Origin: Benthicola sp039584685
GTDB taxonomy: Bacteria; Gemmatimonadota; Gemmatimonadetes; Palauibacterales; Palauibacteraceae
Assembly (NCBI GenBank): GCA_039584685.1
Contig: JBDGXI010000002.1
Coordinates: 1 to 64,000 of the forward strand
Length of the DNA stretch: 64,000 bases
Direction: 5' to 3'
Position 1 is the stretch's first letter. Each line of letters starts with the position of its first letter. Below, piece by piece: positions 50,309-58,744 of this stretch. Made by a program: the position numbers and the translations under genes. Under the pieces are notes generated by a model that was given only the letters and a program-made list of their open reading frames with translations, did no database searches and was not told where the DNA came from.

Positions 50309-52999
50309 ATGGCCGACGAGACCACACGACACGAGTTGAGCGCCCGCTTCGATCCGACTGGAACCGAGGCCCCCATCTACGCCCGCTGGATGGAGCGCGG
50401 GGGGTTCCATGTCGATGCCGCGGAGGCGGCTGAGCCGTATGTCATCGCCATCCCGCCGCCGAACGTGACGGCGGCGCTGCATATGGGGCACGGACTGAAC
50501 AACACGATCCAGGACGTGTTGATCCGATTCCAGCGCATGCGAGGGCGTGACGCCATGTGGATCCCGGGTACGGACCACGCGGGCATAGCCACGCAGAACG
50601 TCGTCGAACGGGATCTGGCGAAGGAGGGCCTCACCCGACACGACCTGGGTCGGGAGCGTTTCGTCGAACGAGTGTGGGAGTGGGTGGACCGATACGGCTC
50701 CACGATCATCGACCAGCTCAAGGTCATGGGTTGTTCGTGCGATTGGGAAAGGACGCGCTTCACCCTGGACGAGGGTCTGTCCCAGGCGGTACGCGAGGTG
50801 TTCGTCCGGCTCTACGAGAAAGGGCTCATCTACCGGGGCAATTATATCATCAACTGGTGTCCCCGGTGCCTGACGGCGCTTTCGAACGAGGAGGCGGAGC
50901 ATCACGAGAGCCAGGGCCGCCTCTACCACATTCGGTATCCTCTGGCCGATGCCGAAGGCGAGTATGTGGTCGTTGCCACGACCCGGCCGGAGACGATGCT
51001 CGGGGATACGGCCGTCGCCGTGCATCCGGAGGACGAGAGAAACCGGCACCTGGTGGGACGGATCGTGGATCTGCCTCTCGTCGGCCGACGTATTCCGGTG
51101 ATCGCGGATGAATTCGTGGATCCCGAGTTCGGTTCCGGTTTCGTGAAGGTAACACCGGCCCATGACCCGAACGATTTCGAGATCGGCTCGCGTCACGATC
51201 TGCCGCGCGTGGACATCATGAACGACGATGCCACGATCAGCGAGGAGGCGCCCGAGGCCTATCGGGGGCTCGACCGCTTCGAGGCACGGAAGCGGGTCCT
51301 GGAGGACCTCGAGGCACTCGGACTCGTTCTCGAGGTGGAAGAACACGAGCACTCCGTCGGCCAGTGCTATCGATGCGGTACCGTCGTTGAGCCGCGCCTC
51401 AGCCTGCAATGGTTCGTGCGCATGAAACCGCTCGCGGTGCCGGCGTTGGAGGCCTATCGAGACGGGCGGCTGCGATTCCATCCGGAGCGCTTCGGCAACA
51501 CTTACGAGCACTGGATGACCAACGTCCGGGACTGGTGCATAAGCCGGCAGCTCTGGTGGGGGCACCGCATACCGGTGTGGTACTGCCGGGAGTGCGACGA
51601 GATCATCGTGGCGCGCGACGATCCGGACGAATGCGGGGCCTGCGGGGGGATGGTAGAGCAGGATCCGGACGTCCTGGACACGTGGTTCAGTTCCTGGTTG
51701 TGGCCGTTCAGCACGCTCGGGTGGCCGGAGGACACGCCGGACCTGGAGAGCTTCTATCCGACCCACACTCTGAGTACTGCACCTGAGATCCTGTTCTTCT
51801 GGGTAGCCCGAATGGTGATGGCGGGACTGGAATTCGCCGGAGCCGTCCCCTTCACTGATGTGCTGCTGCACGGAACCGTTCGGGACGCTCAGGGCCGACG
51901 GATGTCGAAATCCCTCGGCAACGGGATTGACCCGCTCGAAGTGGTGGACCGATTCGGGGCGGATGCCATGCGCTTCACCCTGGTGAACTCGGCGGCCCTG
52001 GGCACGGACCTGCAGCTGGATCACGAGGACCTTGACGCGTCCTTCCGGGTGGGACGGAACTTTGCCAACAAGATGTGGAACGCAGTCCGGTTCGGACTCG
52101 GGTATCTGACTGAGGACGACGTGCGAGCCGTCCCGACGGATTTCCGCCTCGAACTCACGGATCGGTGGATCCTGGCCCGCTACTCGGCGACAGCCGCCGC
52201 GGTCACCGATGCGTTGGAGCGATTTCGGCTGCACGATGCCGCGGAGCTGACCTATCAGTTCGTGTGGGGCGAATTCTGCGATTGGTACCTGGAGCTCGTG
52301 AAAATCCGTCTGCGAGGCGACCGGGGTGAAGAGAGCCGGGCGGCGGCGGGCGCGACGCTCGCGTTTGTGCTGGACGGTTGGTTGCGGCTGCTGCACCCGA
52401 TCATGCCGTTCATTACGGAAGAGATGTACTGCCACCTTCCAGGCCGCACCGATGAGGACTCCCTTCTCCACGGGCCGTGGACTGCCGCCGATCGGGATCA
52501 GCTGTCTGCAGCGGACGCCGAGTCGGCCGTCTCCGGTCTGCAAGAGGTCGTGGTTGCCGTTCGGAACCTGCGCTCCGACTACGGAATAGACCCTTCGAGA
52601 CGAATCGGTGTGATAGTCGCCCGGGCTCCAGCGGAGGTCGCGGCCGTCGTCGCCGACGAGCTGGATGGTCTGCTTCGGCTTGGGGGCATGTCCTCGCTCG
52701 AGATGGTTGACAGCATCCCGACCGGAGAGCCGGGTGCCCACGCGGTGCTCCGTTCCGGGGCAGAGGTGTTTCTCCCGCTATCCGGGATCGTCGACATCGA
52801 CAAGGAACGCGACCGGATCCAGTTGGAGATCGAACGCCTGGAAGGTCTGCTGGCGGGCTCCAGGCGCCGCCTCGAGGATTCCCGGTTCGTGGATCAGGCG
52901 CCGCCGGAGGTCGTGGAGCGGGAGCAGGAGAAGAAGAGGTCGTTCGAGGAGCGTCTGTCTCTCCTGGTCGAGAAGCGTGCGTCCTTCGGCTCCGAATGA
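50309..52999 (+). CDS. valS: Valine--tRNA ligase
   Basis: An 896-residue class I synthetase. HIGH-type motif HMGHG (in PPPNVTAALHMGHG), an editing domain with TTRPETMLGD, the KMSKS-type motif RMSKSLGNG, an anticodon domain, and the C-terminal coiled coil (IELERLEGLLA-like, here QLEIERLEGLL) that binds tRNA. WCPRCLTAL and CRECDEII with further Cys pairs suggest zinc sites. ATG at 50309 fits the family N-terminus; a GTG at 50258 in frame is possible but has no better ribosome-binding signal. The stop is one base before the next ATG. Confidence 0.95.
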   Translation: MADETTRHELSARFDPTGTEAPIYARWMERGGFHVDAAEAAEPYVIAIPPPNVTAALHMGHGLNNTIQDVLIRFQRMRGRDAMWIPGTDHAGIATQNVVERDLAKEGLTRHDLGRERFVERVWEWVDRYGSTIIDQLKVMGCSCDWERTRFTLDEGLSQAVREVFVRLYEKGLIYRGNYIINWCPRCLTALSNEEAEHHESQGRLYHIRYPLADAEGEYVVVATTRPETMLGDTAVAVHPEDERNRHLVGRIVDLPLVGRRIPVIADEFVDPEFGSGFVKVTPAHDPNDFEIGSRHDLPRVDIMNDDATISEEAPEAYRGLDRFEARKRVLEDLEALGLVLEVEEHEHSVGQCYRCGTVVEPRLSLQWFVRMKPLAVPALEAYRDGRLRFHPERFGNTYEHWMTNVRDWCISRQLWWGHRIPVWYCRECDEIIVARDDPDECGACGGMVEQDPDVLDTWFSSWLWPFSTLGWPEDTPDLESFYPTHTLSTAPEILFFWVARMVMAGLEFAGAVPFTDVLLHGTVRDAQGRRMSKSLGNGIDPLEVVDRFGADAMRFTLVNSAALGTDLQLDHEDLDASFRVGRNFANKMWNAVRFGLGYLTEDDVRAVPTDFRLELTDRWILARYSATAAAVTDALERFRLHDAAELTYQFVWGEFCDWYLELVKIRLRGDRGEESRAAAGATLAFVLDGWLRLLHPIMPFITEEMYCHLPGRTDEDSLLHGPWTAADRDQLSAADAESAVSGLQEVVVAVRNLRSDYGIDPSRRIGVIVARAPAEVAAVVADELDGLLRLGGMSSLEMVDSIPTGEPGAHAVLRSGAEVFLPLSGIVDIDKERDRIQLEIERLEGLLAGSRRRLEDSRFVDQAPPEVVEREQEKKRSFEERLSLLVEKRASFGSE

Positions 53000-53000
53000 G

Positions 53001-54320
53001 ATGAAGCGCAACGGACACCGCAGCGGTCGGTTTCTTTCGGTGCTGGCGATCCTGCTCGTGTCGTGTGCCCGCGAGGAGATGCCGCCCGGCACGGGACCCG
53101 ACTTCGAGGCTCCGGCAGTCGTGGAGATGTTCCCGCGGCACGGTTCGGCCGTCCCTGGCATGGACGAGGACGCATACGTCCGATTCGATGAACCGCTCGG
53201 CGACCCTCGCTCCGTGGCACGAATGATCGAGACGTCGCCTGCCTGGCTCTACGAGATCAACGCGGGGCGGAGCAACGTTCGGATCCGGCCTCGTGATGGC
53301 TGGCGGCCCGATGTCGTATACATGTTTCGGATCCCCCCGGGACTCAGAGACCTGATCAGAAACCAGACGCGGGAGCCAATCGAGCTCCTGTTTACTACCG
53401 GACAGGAGATCTCCGGCACCCGCACGATGGGAACCGTGTGGGACCGAGAGACCGTCCGGTCGGTTCGTGGGGCTGCGCTGCGGGTGATCGGGGGCGACTC
53501 GGTGCCCTACGCTGCGGTCGCCGACACCGGTGGCAATTTCGTGCTGCCGGCTCTCCCAGTCGGTGATTACTGGGCCTACGCCTTCAGGGACCAGAATCAG
53601 AACGCAGTGCTCGACCGGGACTTCGAGCCGCACGATAGTGGACTGGTTCTTCTCCCCGATCCGACAACCGTCGTCAGGCTCGACCTGTGGCTGACGTCCC
53701 CGGACTCGACCCCCCCGCAACTCGTCTCGGCAACGGCTACCGACAGTCTACGTCTCCGACTCGAGTTCGATGACCTTCTGGAGCCGGACGCATCACTCGC
53801 GGCGGCTTCGGTCAGCGTAGCTCTATCCACCACGGGTGAGAAATGGCCCATCGCGGAGTTCGTCGTCGGTGACCTGCCGGTCGTCGATTCCACCGCCGCC
53901 GGTTCCGCGGGCGTCGCTACCGTCGGCGATTCGGTCGCCGCCGCCTCAGACTCGGCCGCGCCCCGTACCGACTCGGTCCAGGTCGGGCCGGACGCGCAGC
54001 GCGACTCCTCGATTCTCGAGCCAGAAGTGTCGGAGGTCGCCCCTCCCGGTGAAGCGCCGACAAGCGGAAGTGCTCCGATCGACAGGGCCCGTCCGGAGCG
54101 CTTCGTCGCGGTACGGCTGGAGAGAGCTCTGACCGAGGGGACGTTCGAGGTGCGCACACAGGGATTCCTCAACCTCCGACTGCTGTCGGGTGGAGGGGAC
54201 ACCACCATGGTCTTCGAGGCCGCGCCGCCCGTGCCCGATCCCGAGTCGGTCGAGGTCGGCGGTGATGTAGGCGGCGAGGAGACTGGAGAGGATGCCGCGG
54301 CACGGGAGGAGGATTCGTGA
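53001..54320 (+). CDS. Lipoprotein with bacterial Ig-like domain
   Basis: A 439-residue lipoprotein: the signal ends ILLVSC and the mature protein begins AREEMPPG. The N-terminal part (from about residue 35) resembles a Big_5/SbsA-type Ig-like domain (VEMFPRHGSAVPG, VYMFRIPPGLRDLIRN), followed by a carboxypeptidase-regulatory-like or prealbumin-type domain (DTGGNFVLPALPVGDYWAYAFRDQNQN, interrupted here for length) and a long Ser/Ala/Asp-rich linker. Such proteins are common in Bacteroidota-like envelopes. ATG at 53001 is one base after the valS stop; the 3' end overlaps selA (GTGA). Confidence 0.75.
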   Translation: MKRNGHRSGRFLSVLAILLVSCAREEMPPGTGPDFEAPAVVEMFPRHGSAVPGMDEDAYVRFDEPLGDPRSVARMIETSPAWLYEINAGRSNVRIRPRDGWRPDVVYMFRIPPGLRDLIRNQTREPIELLFTTGQEISGTRTMGTVWDRETVRSVRGAALRVIGGDSVPYAAVADTGGNFVLPALPVGDYWAYAFRDQNQNAVLDRDFEPHDSGLVLLPDPTTVVRLDLWLTSPDSTPPQLVSATATDSLRLRLEFDDLLEPDASLAAASVSVALSTTGEKWPIAEFVVGDLPVVDSTAAGSAGVATVGDSVAAASDSAAPRTDSVQVGPDAQRDSSILEPEVSEVAPPGEAPTSGSAPIDRARPERFVAVRLERALTEGTFEVRTQGFLNLRLLSGGGDTTMVFEAAPPVPDPESVEVGGDVGGEETGEDAAAREEDS

Positions 54321-55717
54321 CGACTACTGGGACCGGAGGTGATCCCCGGCGGGATCTCCCTTCGGTGGACGAGCTATTGCGGCGCGAGGAATCGGGTGAC
54401 TGGGTGGCGCGGTGGGGCAGGGAGCCGGTCACGCGTGCCTTGCGCGATGCGCTGAGCGAGTTCCGGGGCCGGCTGGAATCCAGCGGGCCCGTTCCGGACG
54501 TCGAGGCGTTGCTGGCGGCGACTCTGCGTCACCTGCAGGCGGACCGGCCTGCCCTTCGCAGAGTGATCAACGCGACCGGGGTCATCCTGCACACCAACCT
54601 GGGTCGGGCACCGCTCGCGGATGACGCCGTGCGGGCCGCAGCGAGCATCGCGGAGGGCTATTCGACTCTGGAATACGATCTGGACGGAGGCGTGCGGGGT
54701 GATCGCTACGCACACTGCGCCGAGCTGGTGTCGCGCCTGACCGGCTCGGAGTCATCCCTGGTCGTCAACAACAATGCCGCTGCGGTAGCTCTCGCGATCA
54801 ACGGCCTGTCACGGGGTCGGGACGTGGTCGTTTCCCGCGGTGAGCTCGTAGAGATCGGGGGCGGTTTCCGGATCCCGGAAGTGATAGAGAGATCGGGAGC
54901 GTTTCTCAGGGCAGTCGGGACCACCAATCGAACCCGGATCGACGACTATCGGCGGGCCATCACCCCGTCCACCGGAATGCTGCTGAAGATTCATCCCTCG
55001 AATTACCGGGTTCAGGGTTTCGCGGAGGAAACGTCCCTCCAGAGCCTTGTAGCCCTGGGGCGCACGGCCGGGCTCCCCGTCATGCACGATCTCGGGTCGG
55101 GGCTCCTGCAGAAGCACGAGCTCCTGCCCCCTCTTCCCGAGCCGTCGGTGCGGGCTTCCGTCGCGGCCGGTTGCGATGTTGTTACCTGGAGTGGCGACAA
55201 GCTCCTGGGAGGGCCGCAGGCGGGCATCATCCACGGGAGCGAGGCGATCGTGCGCCAGCTTCGGTCCAACCCGCTCGCTCGGGCGTTCCGGGTGGACAAG
55301 ATGACGTTGGCTGCCCTGGAAGCCACGCTGCGTTTGTACCTGGCGCCGGAGACCGCGGCGCTCCGAATCCCGGTGTTGCGGATGCTCTGCGAGACGGCGG
55401 AAAGCGTCGAGGGCAGGGCCCGCGCCGCCCTGCGTGGCCTCGGGGACGACGCGGCTCAGCGTGTTTCGATCGTGCCGATGAGATCGGTGGTGGGCGGTGG
55501 CTCGGCCCCGGGCTTCGAGATCGCCTCCGCCGGTTGGACCGTATCGGGGTCCGGACGGGACCTCGAATCGAGACTGAGAGGCGAAGATCCCCCGATCGTG
55601 GGCCGGATCGAGGCGGACACGCTGTTCCTCGATTTTCGGACGGTTCTCGAGGGTCAGGAGCCCCTCCTGTCCCGGGCTGTGGACAGGTTGGTCGAGAGCG
55701 AGCGTTCGGAATCGTGA
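54317..55717 (+). CDS. selA: L-seryl-tRNA(Sec) selenium transferase
   Basis: A 466-residue PLP enzyme that converts seryl-tRNA(Sec) to selenocysteinyl-tRNA(Sec) using selenophosphate. PLP Lys295 sits in SGDKLLGGPQAG, at the same number as in E. coli; RRVINATGVILHTNLGRAPL, NNNAAAVALAI and SRGELVEIGGGFRIPE are diagnostic. GTG at 54317 overlaps the upstream lipoprotein stop and its own stop overlaps gmhB, both as GTGA. No selB, selD or tRNA-Sec gene is in the window. SelA-like paralogues without selenium function exist, but the motifs here match true SelA. Confidence 0.92.
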   Translation: MTTTGTGGDPRRDLPSVDELLRREESGDWVARWGREPVTRALRDALSEFRGRLESSGPVPDVEALLAATLRHLQADRPALRRVINATGVILHTNLGRAPLADDAVRAAASIAEGYSTLEYDLDGGVRGDRYAHCAELVSRLTGSESSLVVNNNAAAVALAINGLSRGRDVVVSRGELVEIGGGFRIPEVIERSGAFLRAVGTTNRTRIDDYRRAITPSTGMLLKIHPSNYRVQGFAEETSLQSLVALGRTAGLPVMHDLGSGLLQKHELLPPLPEPSVRASVAAGCDVVTWSGDKLLGGPQAGIIHGSEAIVRQLRSNPLARAFRVDKMTLAALEATLRLYLAPETAALRIPVLRMLCETAESVEGRARAALRGLGDDAAQRVSIVPMRSVVGGGSAPGFEIASAGWTVSGSGRDLESRLRGEDPPIVGRIEADTLFLDFRTVLEGQEPLLSRAVDRLVESERSES

Positions 55718-56271
55718 ACCATCCGGGCCGTCGGCCGACGACCGCATTCCTCGACAGAGACGGGACCCTCATTCGTGATACGGGCTACATCGCGATGCCC
55801 GATGAGGTGGAGCTGCTGGCTGGCGCTGCGGAAGCGGTTCGTCTCCTGAACGAAGCCGGGGTACCGGTCGTCGTCGTGACCAACCAGTCCGGAATCGGAC
55901 GCGGATTATTGGATGAGCCGGCGTTTCAAGCCGTTCAGGTCCGGTTCGAATCGTCCCTGGCCGGGGCCGGGGCGCGGATCGACGCCACGTACTTCTGCCC
56001 GCACGCTCCAGCGGATCGCTGTGGATGCCGAAAGCCGGGCCTGGCCCTGTATCGGAAGGCCGCCGAGAACGGCTTCGAGACGGCTGGGGCGCTATACGCG
56101 GGCGACCGGGTGCGTGACGTTCTCCCGGCCCTCGCGCTCGGCGGGTTGGGAATGCTGGTCGCGGGAGAGAAGGGGGCGTATGATGGCCACGTGCCTTCGG
56201 AGGTCATCCTGGTCCCCGATCTTCTGACCGGGGTCCGTTGGCTTCTGGGTGTCCCGGAGGATGATGCGTAG
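55714..56271 (+). CDS. gmhB: D-glycero-D-manno-heptose-1,7-bisphosphate 7-phosphatase family protein
   Basis: A 185-residue HAD phosphatase. Catalytic Asp14 and Asp16 in FLDRDGTL, motif II VVTNQSG, and a zinc-binding loop CPHAPADRCGCRKP typical of GmhB, then YAGDRVRD. GmhB dephosphorylates heptose bisphosphate in LPS inner-core synthesis; the closely related HisB-N phosphatase is the main alternative, but the loop and absence of an IGPD domain favour GmhB. GTG at 55714 overlaps selA. purN starts 24 bases later. Confidence 0.85.
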   Translation: MNHPGRRPTTAFLDRDGTLIRDTGYIAMPDEVELLAGAAEAVRLLNEAGVPVVVVTNQSGIGRGLLDEPAFQAVQVRFESSLAGAGARIDATYFCPHAPADRCGCRKPGLALYRKAAENGFETAGALYAGDRVRDVLPALALGGLGMLVAGEKGAYDGHVPSEVILVPDLLTGVRWLLGVPEDDA

Positions 56272-56295
56272 TGGTGCGCCAGACTGAGGCTCGGT

Positions 56296-56967
56296 ATGTC
56301 TGAATCACTCCCGGTAGCGGTCCTGGCCTCGGGATCGGGAACGAATCTGCAGGCGATTATCGACCGCGTTCACCTGCGTTCCGAGGTCGGCGTGCATGTC
56401 GCACGCGTGGTCGGAAGCAAACCGGGCATCGGTGCCCTCGAGCGCGCTTCGAGATACGACATCCCCACATCCGTATGTCCACCGGAGGATGGTGGGGAAG
56501 AGTGGCTCCTGCACGTGCTCGAGGCCTCGGGGGCACGGCTGGTCGTCCTCGCGGGTTGGCTCAAGCTGATTCCCAGCGGTGTGGTGAGGGCGTACCGGGG
56601 ACGAATGGTCAACATTCACCCGGCTCTGCTTCCGTCGTTCGGGGGGCCTGGCATGTACGGCCGCCGCGTTCACGAAGCCGTGGTGGCGAGCGGGGTGCGG
56701 GTCTCGGGTCCCACCATCCACTTCGTGGACGAGATCTACGACCACGGCGCGATCATTGCCCAGTGGCCGGTGCCGGTGCTCGAGGGAGACGACGCCGAGA
56801 CCCTCGCGGCGAGAATCCTGACGGTCGAACACCGTCTTCTGCCGGAGGTGGTGCAGGCTTTTGCGGAGGGAAGGTTCGAATTGACAGCGTCGGGGAAGGT
56901 GATGTGGGCCGACCCGTGGTTCCCGGCCGAGACGTTCACGATGCCACCCCCGGCTGCGGCCGAGTAA
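56296..56967 (+). CDS. purN: Phosphoribosylglycinamide formyltransferase
   Basis: A 223-residue enzyme of purine synthesis, transferring formyl from 10-formyl-THF to GAR. Key motifs: LASGSGTNLQAI, NIHPALLPSF with the catalytic Asn-His, and SGPTIHFVDEIYDHGAII with the conserved Asp. The loop GPGMYGRRVHEAV is typical. ATG at 56296. It is 12 bases before purH, the usual purN-purH pair. Confidence 0.94.
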   Translation: MSESLPVAVLASGSGTNLQAIIDRVHLRSEVGVHVARVVGSKPGIGALERASRYDIPTSVCPPEDGGEEWLLHVLEASGARLVVLAGWLKLIPSGVVRAYRGRMVNIHPALLPSFGGPGMYGRRVHEAVVASGVRVSGPTIHFVDEIYDHGAIIAQWPVPVLEGDDAETLAARILTVEHRLLPEVVQAFAEGRFELTASGKVMWADPWFPAETFTMPPPAAAE

Positions 56968-56979
56968 GAGAGGCGACGA

Positions 56980-58575
56980 ATGCCATACGCCATATTGAGT
57001 GTTTCGGACAAGACGGGCATTTCGGACTTGGCTGAGGCGCTGTACGATCGCGGGTGGACGCTCCTCTCCACCGGCGGTACCGGGCAGGTGATCCGCGCGG
57101 CTGACATCCCGGTGACCGGCATCTCGGAGTTCACGGGGTTCCCGGAGATCCTGGGCGGGAGAGTGAAGACGTTGCATCCCGCCGTCCACGCAGGTCTGCT
57201 TGCCCGCCTCTCGGTTGAGAGCGACGTGCGCGATCTCGACCTGCACAAGCTCGAGCCGGTGGGGCTCGTGGCGGTCAATCTGTATCCGTTCCGAGAGACG
57301 GTAGCTCGTCCGGAGACCACCCTGGCGGAAGCGCTGGAACAGATCGACATCGGAGGCCCGACCATGCTGCGGGCGGCGGCCAAGAACCACCCCTTCGTGT
57401 GGCCGGTGTGCGATCCGGAAGACTACGGGCGCTTGATCGAGGCGATCGACTCCGGGGGGGACCAGGACGAGTTCCGTCGAGCCCTGGCGGCCAAGGTGTT
57501 CTCCCATACGGCGGCGTACGACTCGGCCGTTGCCGGCTACCTGCGTGGGTCCAGGGAAGAGTCGGACGACACAGGGGCATTTCCCGAGCAATTGATGGTT
57601 TCGCTCAGCCGCGTCCAGTCGCTGCGCTACGGAGAGAACCCGGACCAGCCTGCGGCTTTCTATCGTCCTTCGTCGAGCCCGCCGGCCGGAATCCCGGGTT
57701 TCAGGCAGCTGCACGGCAAAGAACTGTCGTACAACAACATTCTCGACCTCGACGGCGCACTGCTGGCCATCGCGCCGTTCCTCGGCGGTGAACTGTCGGC
57801 GTGCGCGATCCTGAAGCACACCACCCCGTGCGGGATCGCGGTCGGCAGGTCTCCCGCCGAGGCGTACGAGAAGGCGCTGGCGTGCGACCCGGTCTCCGCT
57901 TTCGGATCCACCGTGGTGTTCAGCGAGCCCGTGACGGAGGTGGTGGCGGAACAGCTGTCGAAGCTGTTCGTCGAGTGCCTGGTGGCGCCGGGCTACGCAC
58001 CGCCGGCGCTCCGGATCCTGCAACAGAAGCAGAACATCCGGATCCTCGAGCCGGGTTCGGAAGGCCGTCTCGGGTCGCACTCCGGTCACCTCAAGCCAGG
58101 CCTGGATCTGCGCGGTGTGATCGGGGGCGTACTGGTTCAAGGCTCACCGGCTCCGGCTCGATCGTCGGAGCTCCGGGCGGACGGCGCGACCGTGGCCACG
58201 GTCCGCCAACCCACGGAGCGGGAGTGGGACGATCTGGCCTTCGCCTGGGCGGCCGTGCAGGCGGTGAAGTCCAATGCGATTCTGCTCGCACGCGAGGGAG
58301 CAGCAGTGGGGATTGGGGCCGGTCAGATGAGTCGGGTGGACGCTGCGCATCTGGCGGCTCATAAGGCGAAGGCGGCAGGGTTCAAATTGGCCGATCTGGT
58401 GCTGGCATCCGACGCTTTCTTCCCGTTCCGGGACGGCGTGGATGCGGCGGCCGCCGCAGGGGCGACGGCGATCATTCAGCCCGGCGGGTCGAAAAGGGAC
58501 GAGGAGGCGATCGAGGCCGCCAACGAGCACGACATCGCGATGGTATTCACGGGCCGGCGGACATTCCGTCACTGA
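56980..58575 (+). CDS. purH: Bifunctional AICAR formyltransferase / IMP cyclohydrolase
   Basis: A 531-residue enzyme for the last two steps of IMP synthesis. The N-terminal cyclohydrolase domain has SVSDKTGI and KTLHPAVHAGLLAR; the C-terminal AICARFT domain has SYNNILDLDGA and LKHTTPCGIAVG with the catalytic Lys-His, and FFPFRDGVDAAAAAGATAI near the end. ATG at 56980 gives the normal length. Its 3' end is followed by the oxidase promoter region. Confidence 0.96.
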   Translation: MPYAILSVSDKTGISDLAEALYDRGWTLLSTGGTGQVIRAADIPVTGISEFTGFPEILGGRVKTLHPAVHAGLLARLSVESDVRDLDLHKLEPVGLVAVNLYPFRETVARPETTLAEALEQIDIGGPTMLRAAAKNHPFVWPVCDPEDYGRLIEAIDSGGDQDEFRRALAAKVFSHTAAYDSAVAGYLRGSREESDDTGAFPEQLMVSLSRVQSLRYGENPDQPAAFYRPSSSPPAGIPGFRQLHGKELSYNNILDLDGALLAIAPFLGGELSACAILKHTTPCGIAVGRSPAEAYEKALACDPVSAFGSTVVFSEPVTEVVAEQLSKLFVECLVAPGYAPPALRILQQKQNIRILEPGSEGRLGSHSGHLKPGLDLRGVIGGVLVQGSPAPARSSELRADGATVATVRQPTEREWDDLAFAWAAVQAVKSNAILLAREGAAVGIGAGQMSRVDAAHLAAHKAKAAGFKLADLVLASDAFFPFRDGVDAAAAAGATAIIQPGGSKRDEEAIEAANEHDIAMVFTGRRTFRH

Positions 58576-58651
58576 CGTCATTTCGGAGGTGAGCGGCGGC
58601 CGCGCAGCGTATTCCACGGCTCAGCCCCTCATCGACTGGCCACGCGCGGCC

Positions 58652-58680
58652 TTGACTGGCGCCTAGCGCGCGTCTATAAA
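58652..58680 (+). promoter_or_regulatory. Sigma-70-like promoter for the cytochrome oxidase operon
   Basis: TTGACT (58652-58657), exactly 17 bases of spacer, then TATAAA (58675-58680). It is the best plus-strand promoter in the window and lies about 65 bases before coxB. Transcription would start near 58687. Confidence 0.75.
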
Positions 58681-58686
58681 GGGTCG

Positions 58687-58706
58687 CGTGCCCCGCCCGG
58701 GGCACG
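58687..58706 (+). other. Leader hairpin of coxB
   Basis: CGTGCCCC (58687-58694) with GGGGCACG (58699-58706), an 8-bp perfect stem with a 4-base loop, right at the expected transcript start. It may stabilise the mRNA. No T-run, so not a terminator. Confidence 0.5.
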
Positions 58707-58744
58707 GGTGTCTTCGAGGCCAACTCTAGAGAGATACGAACAAC

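Noticed and set aside
49955..52741. 928-residue open frame antisense to valS and neighbours
   Set aside because: No domain or start signal; the plus-strand valS has all synthetase motifs.
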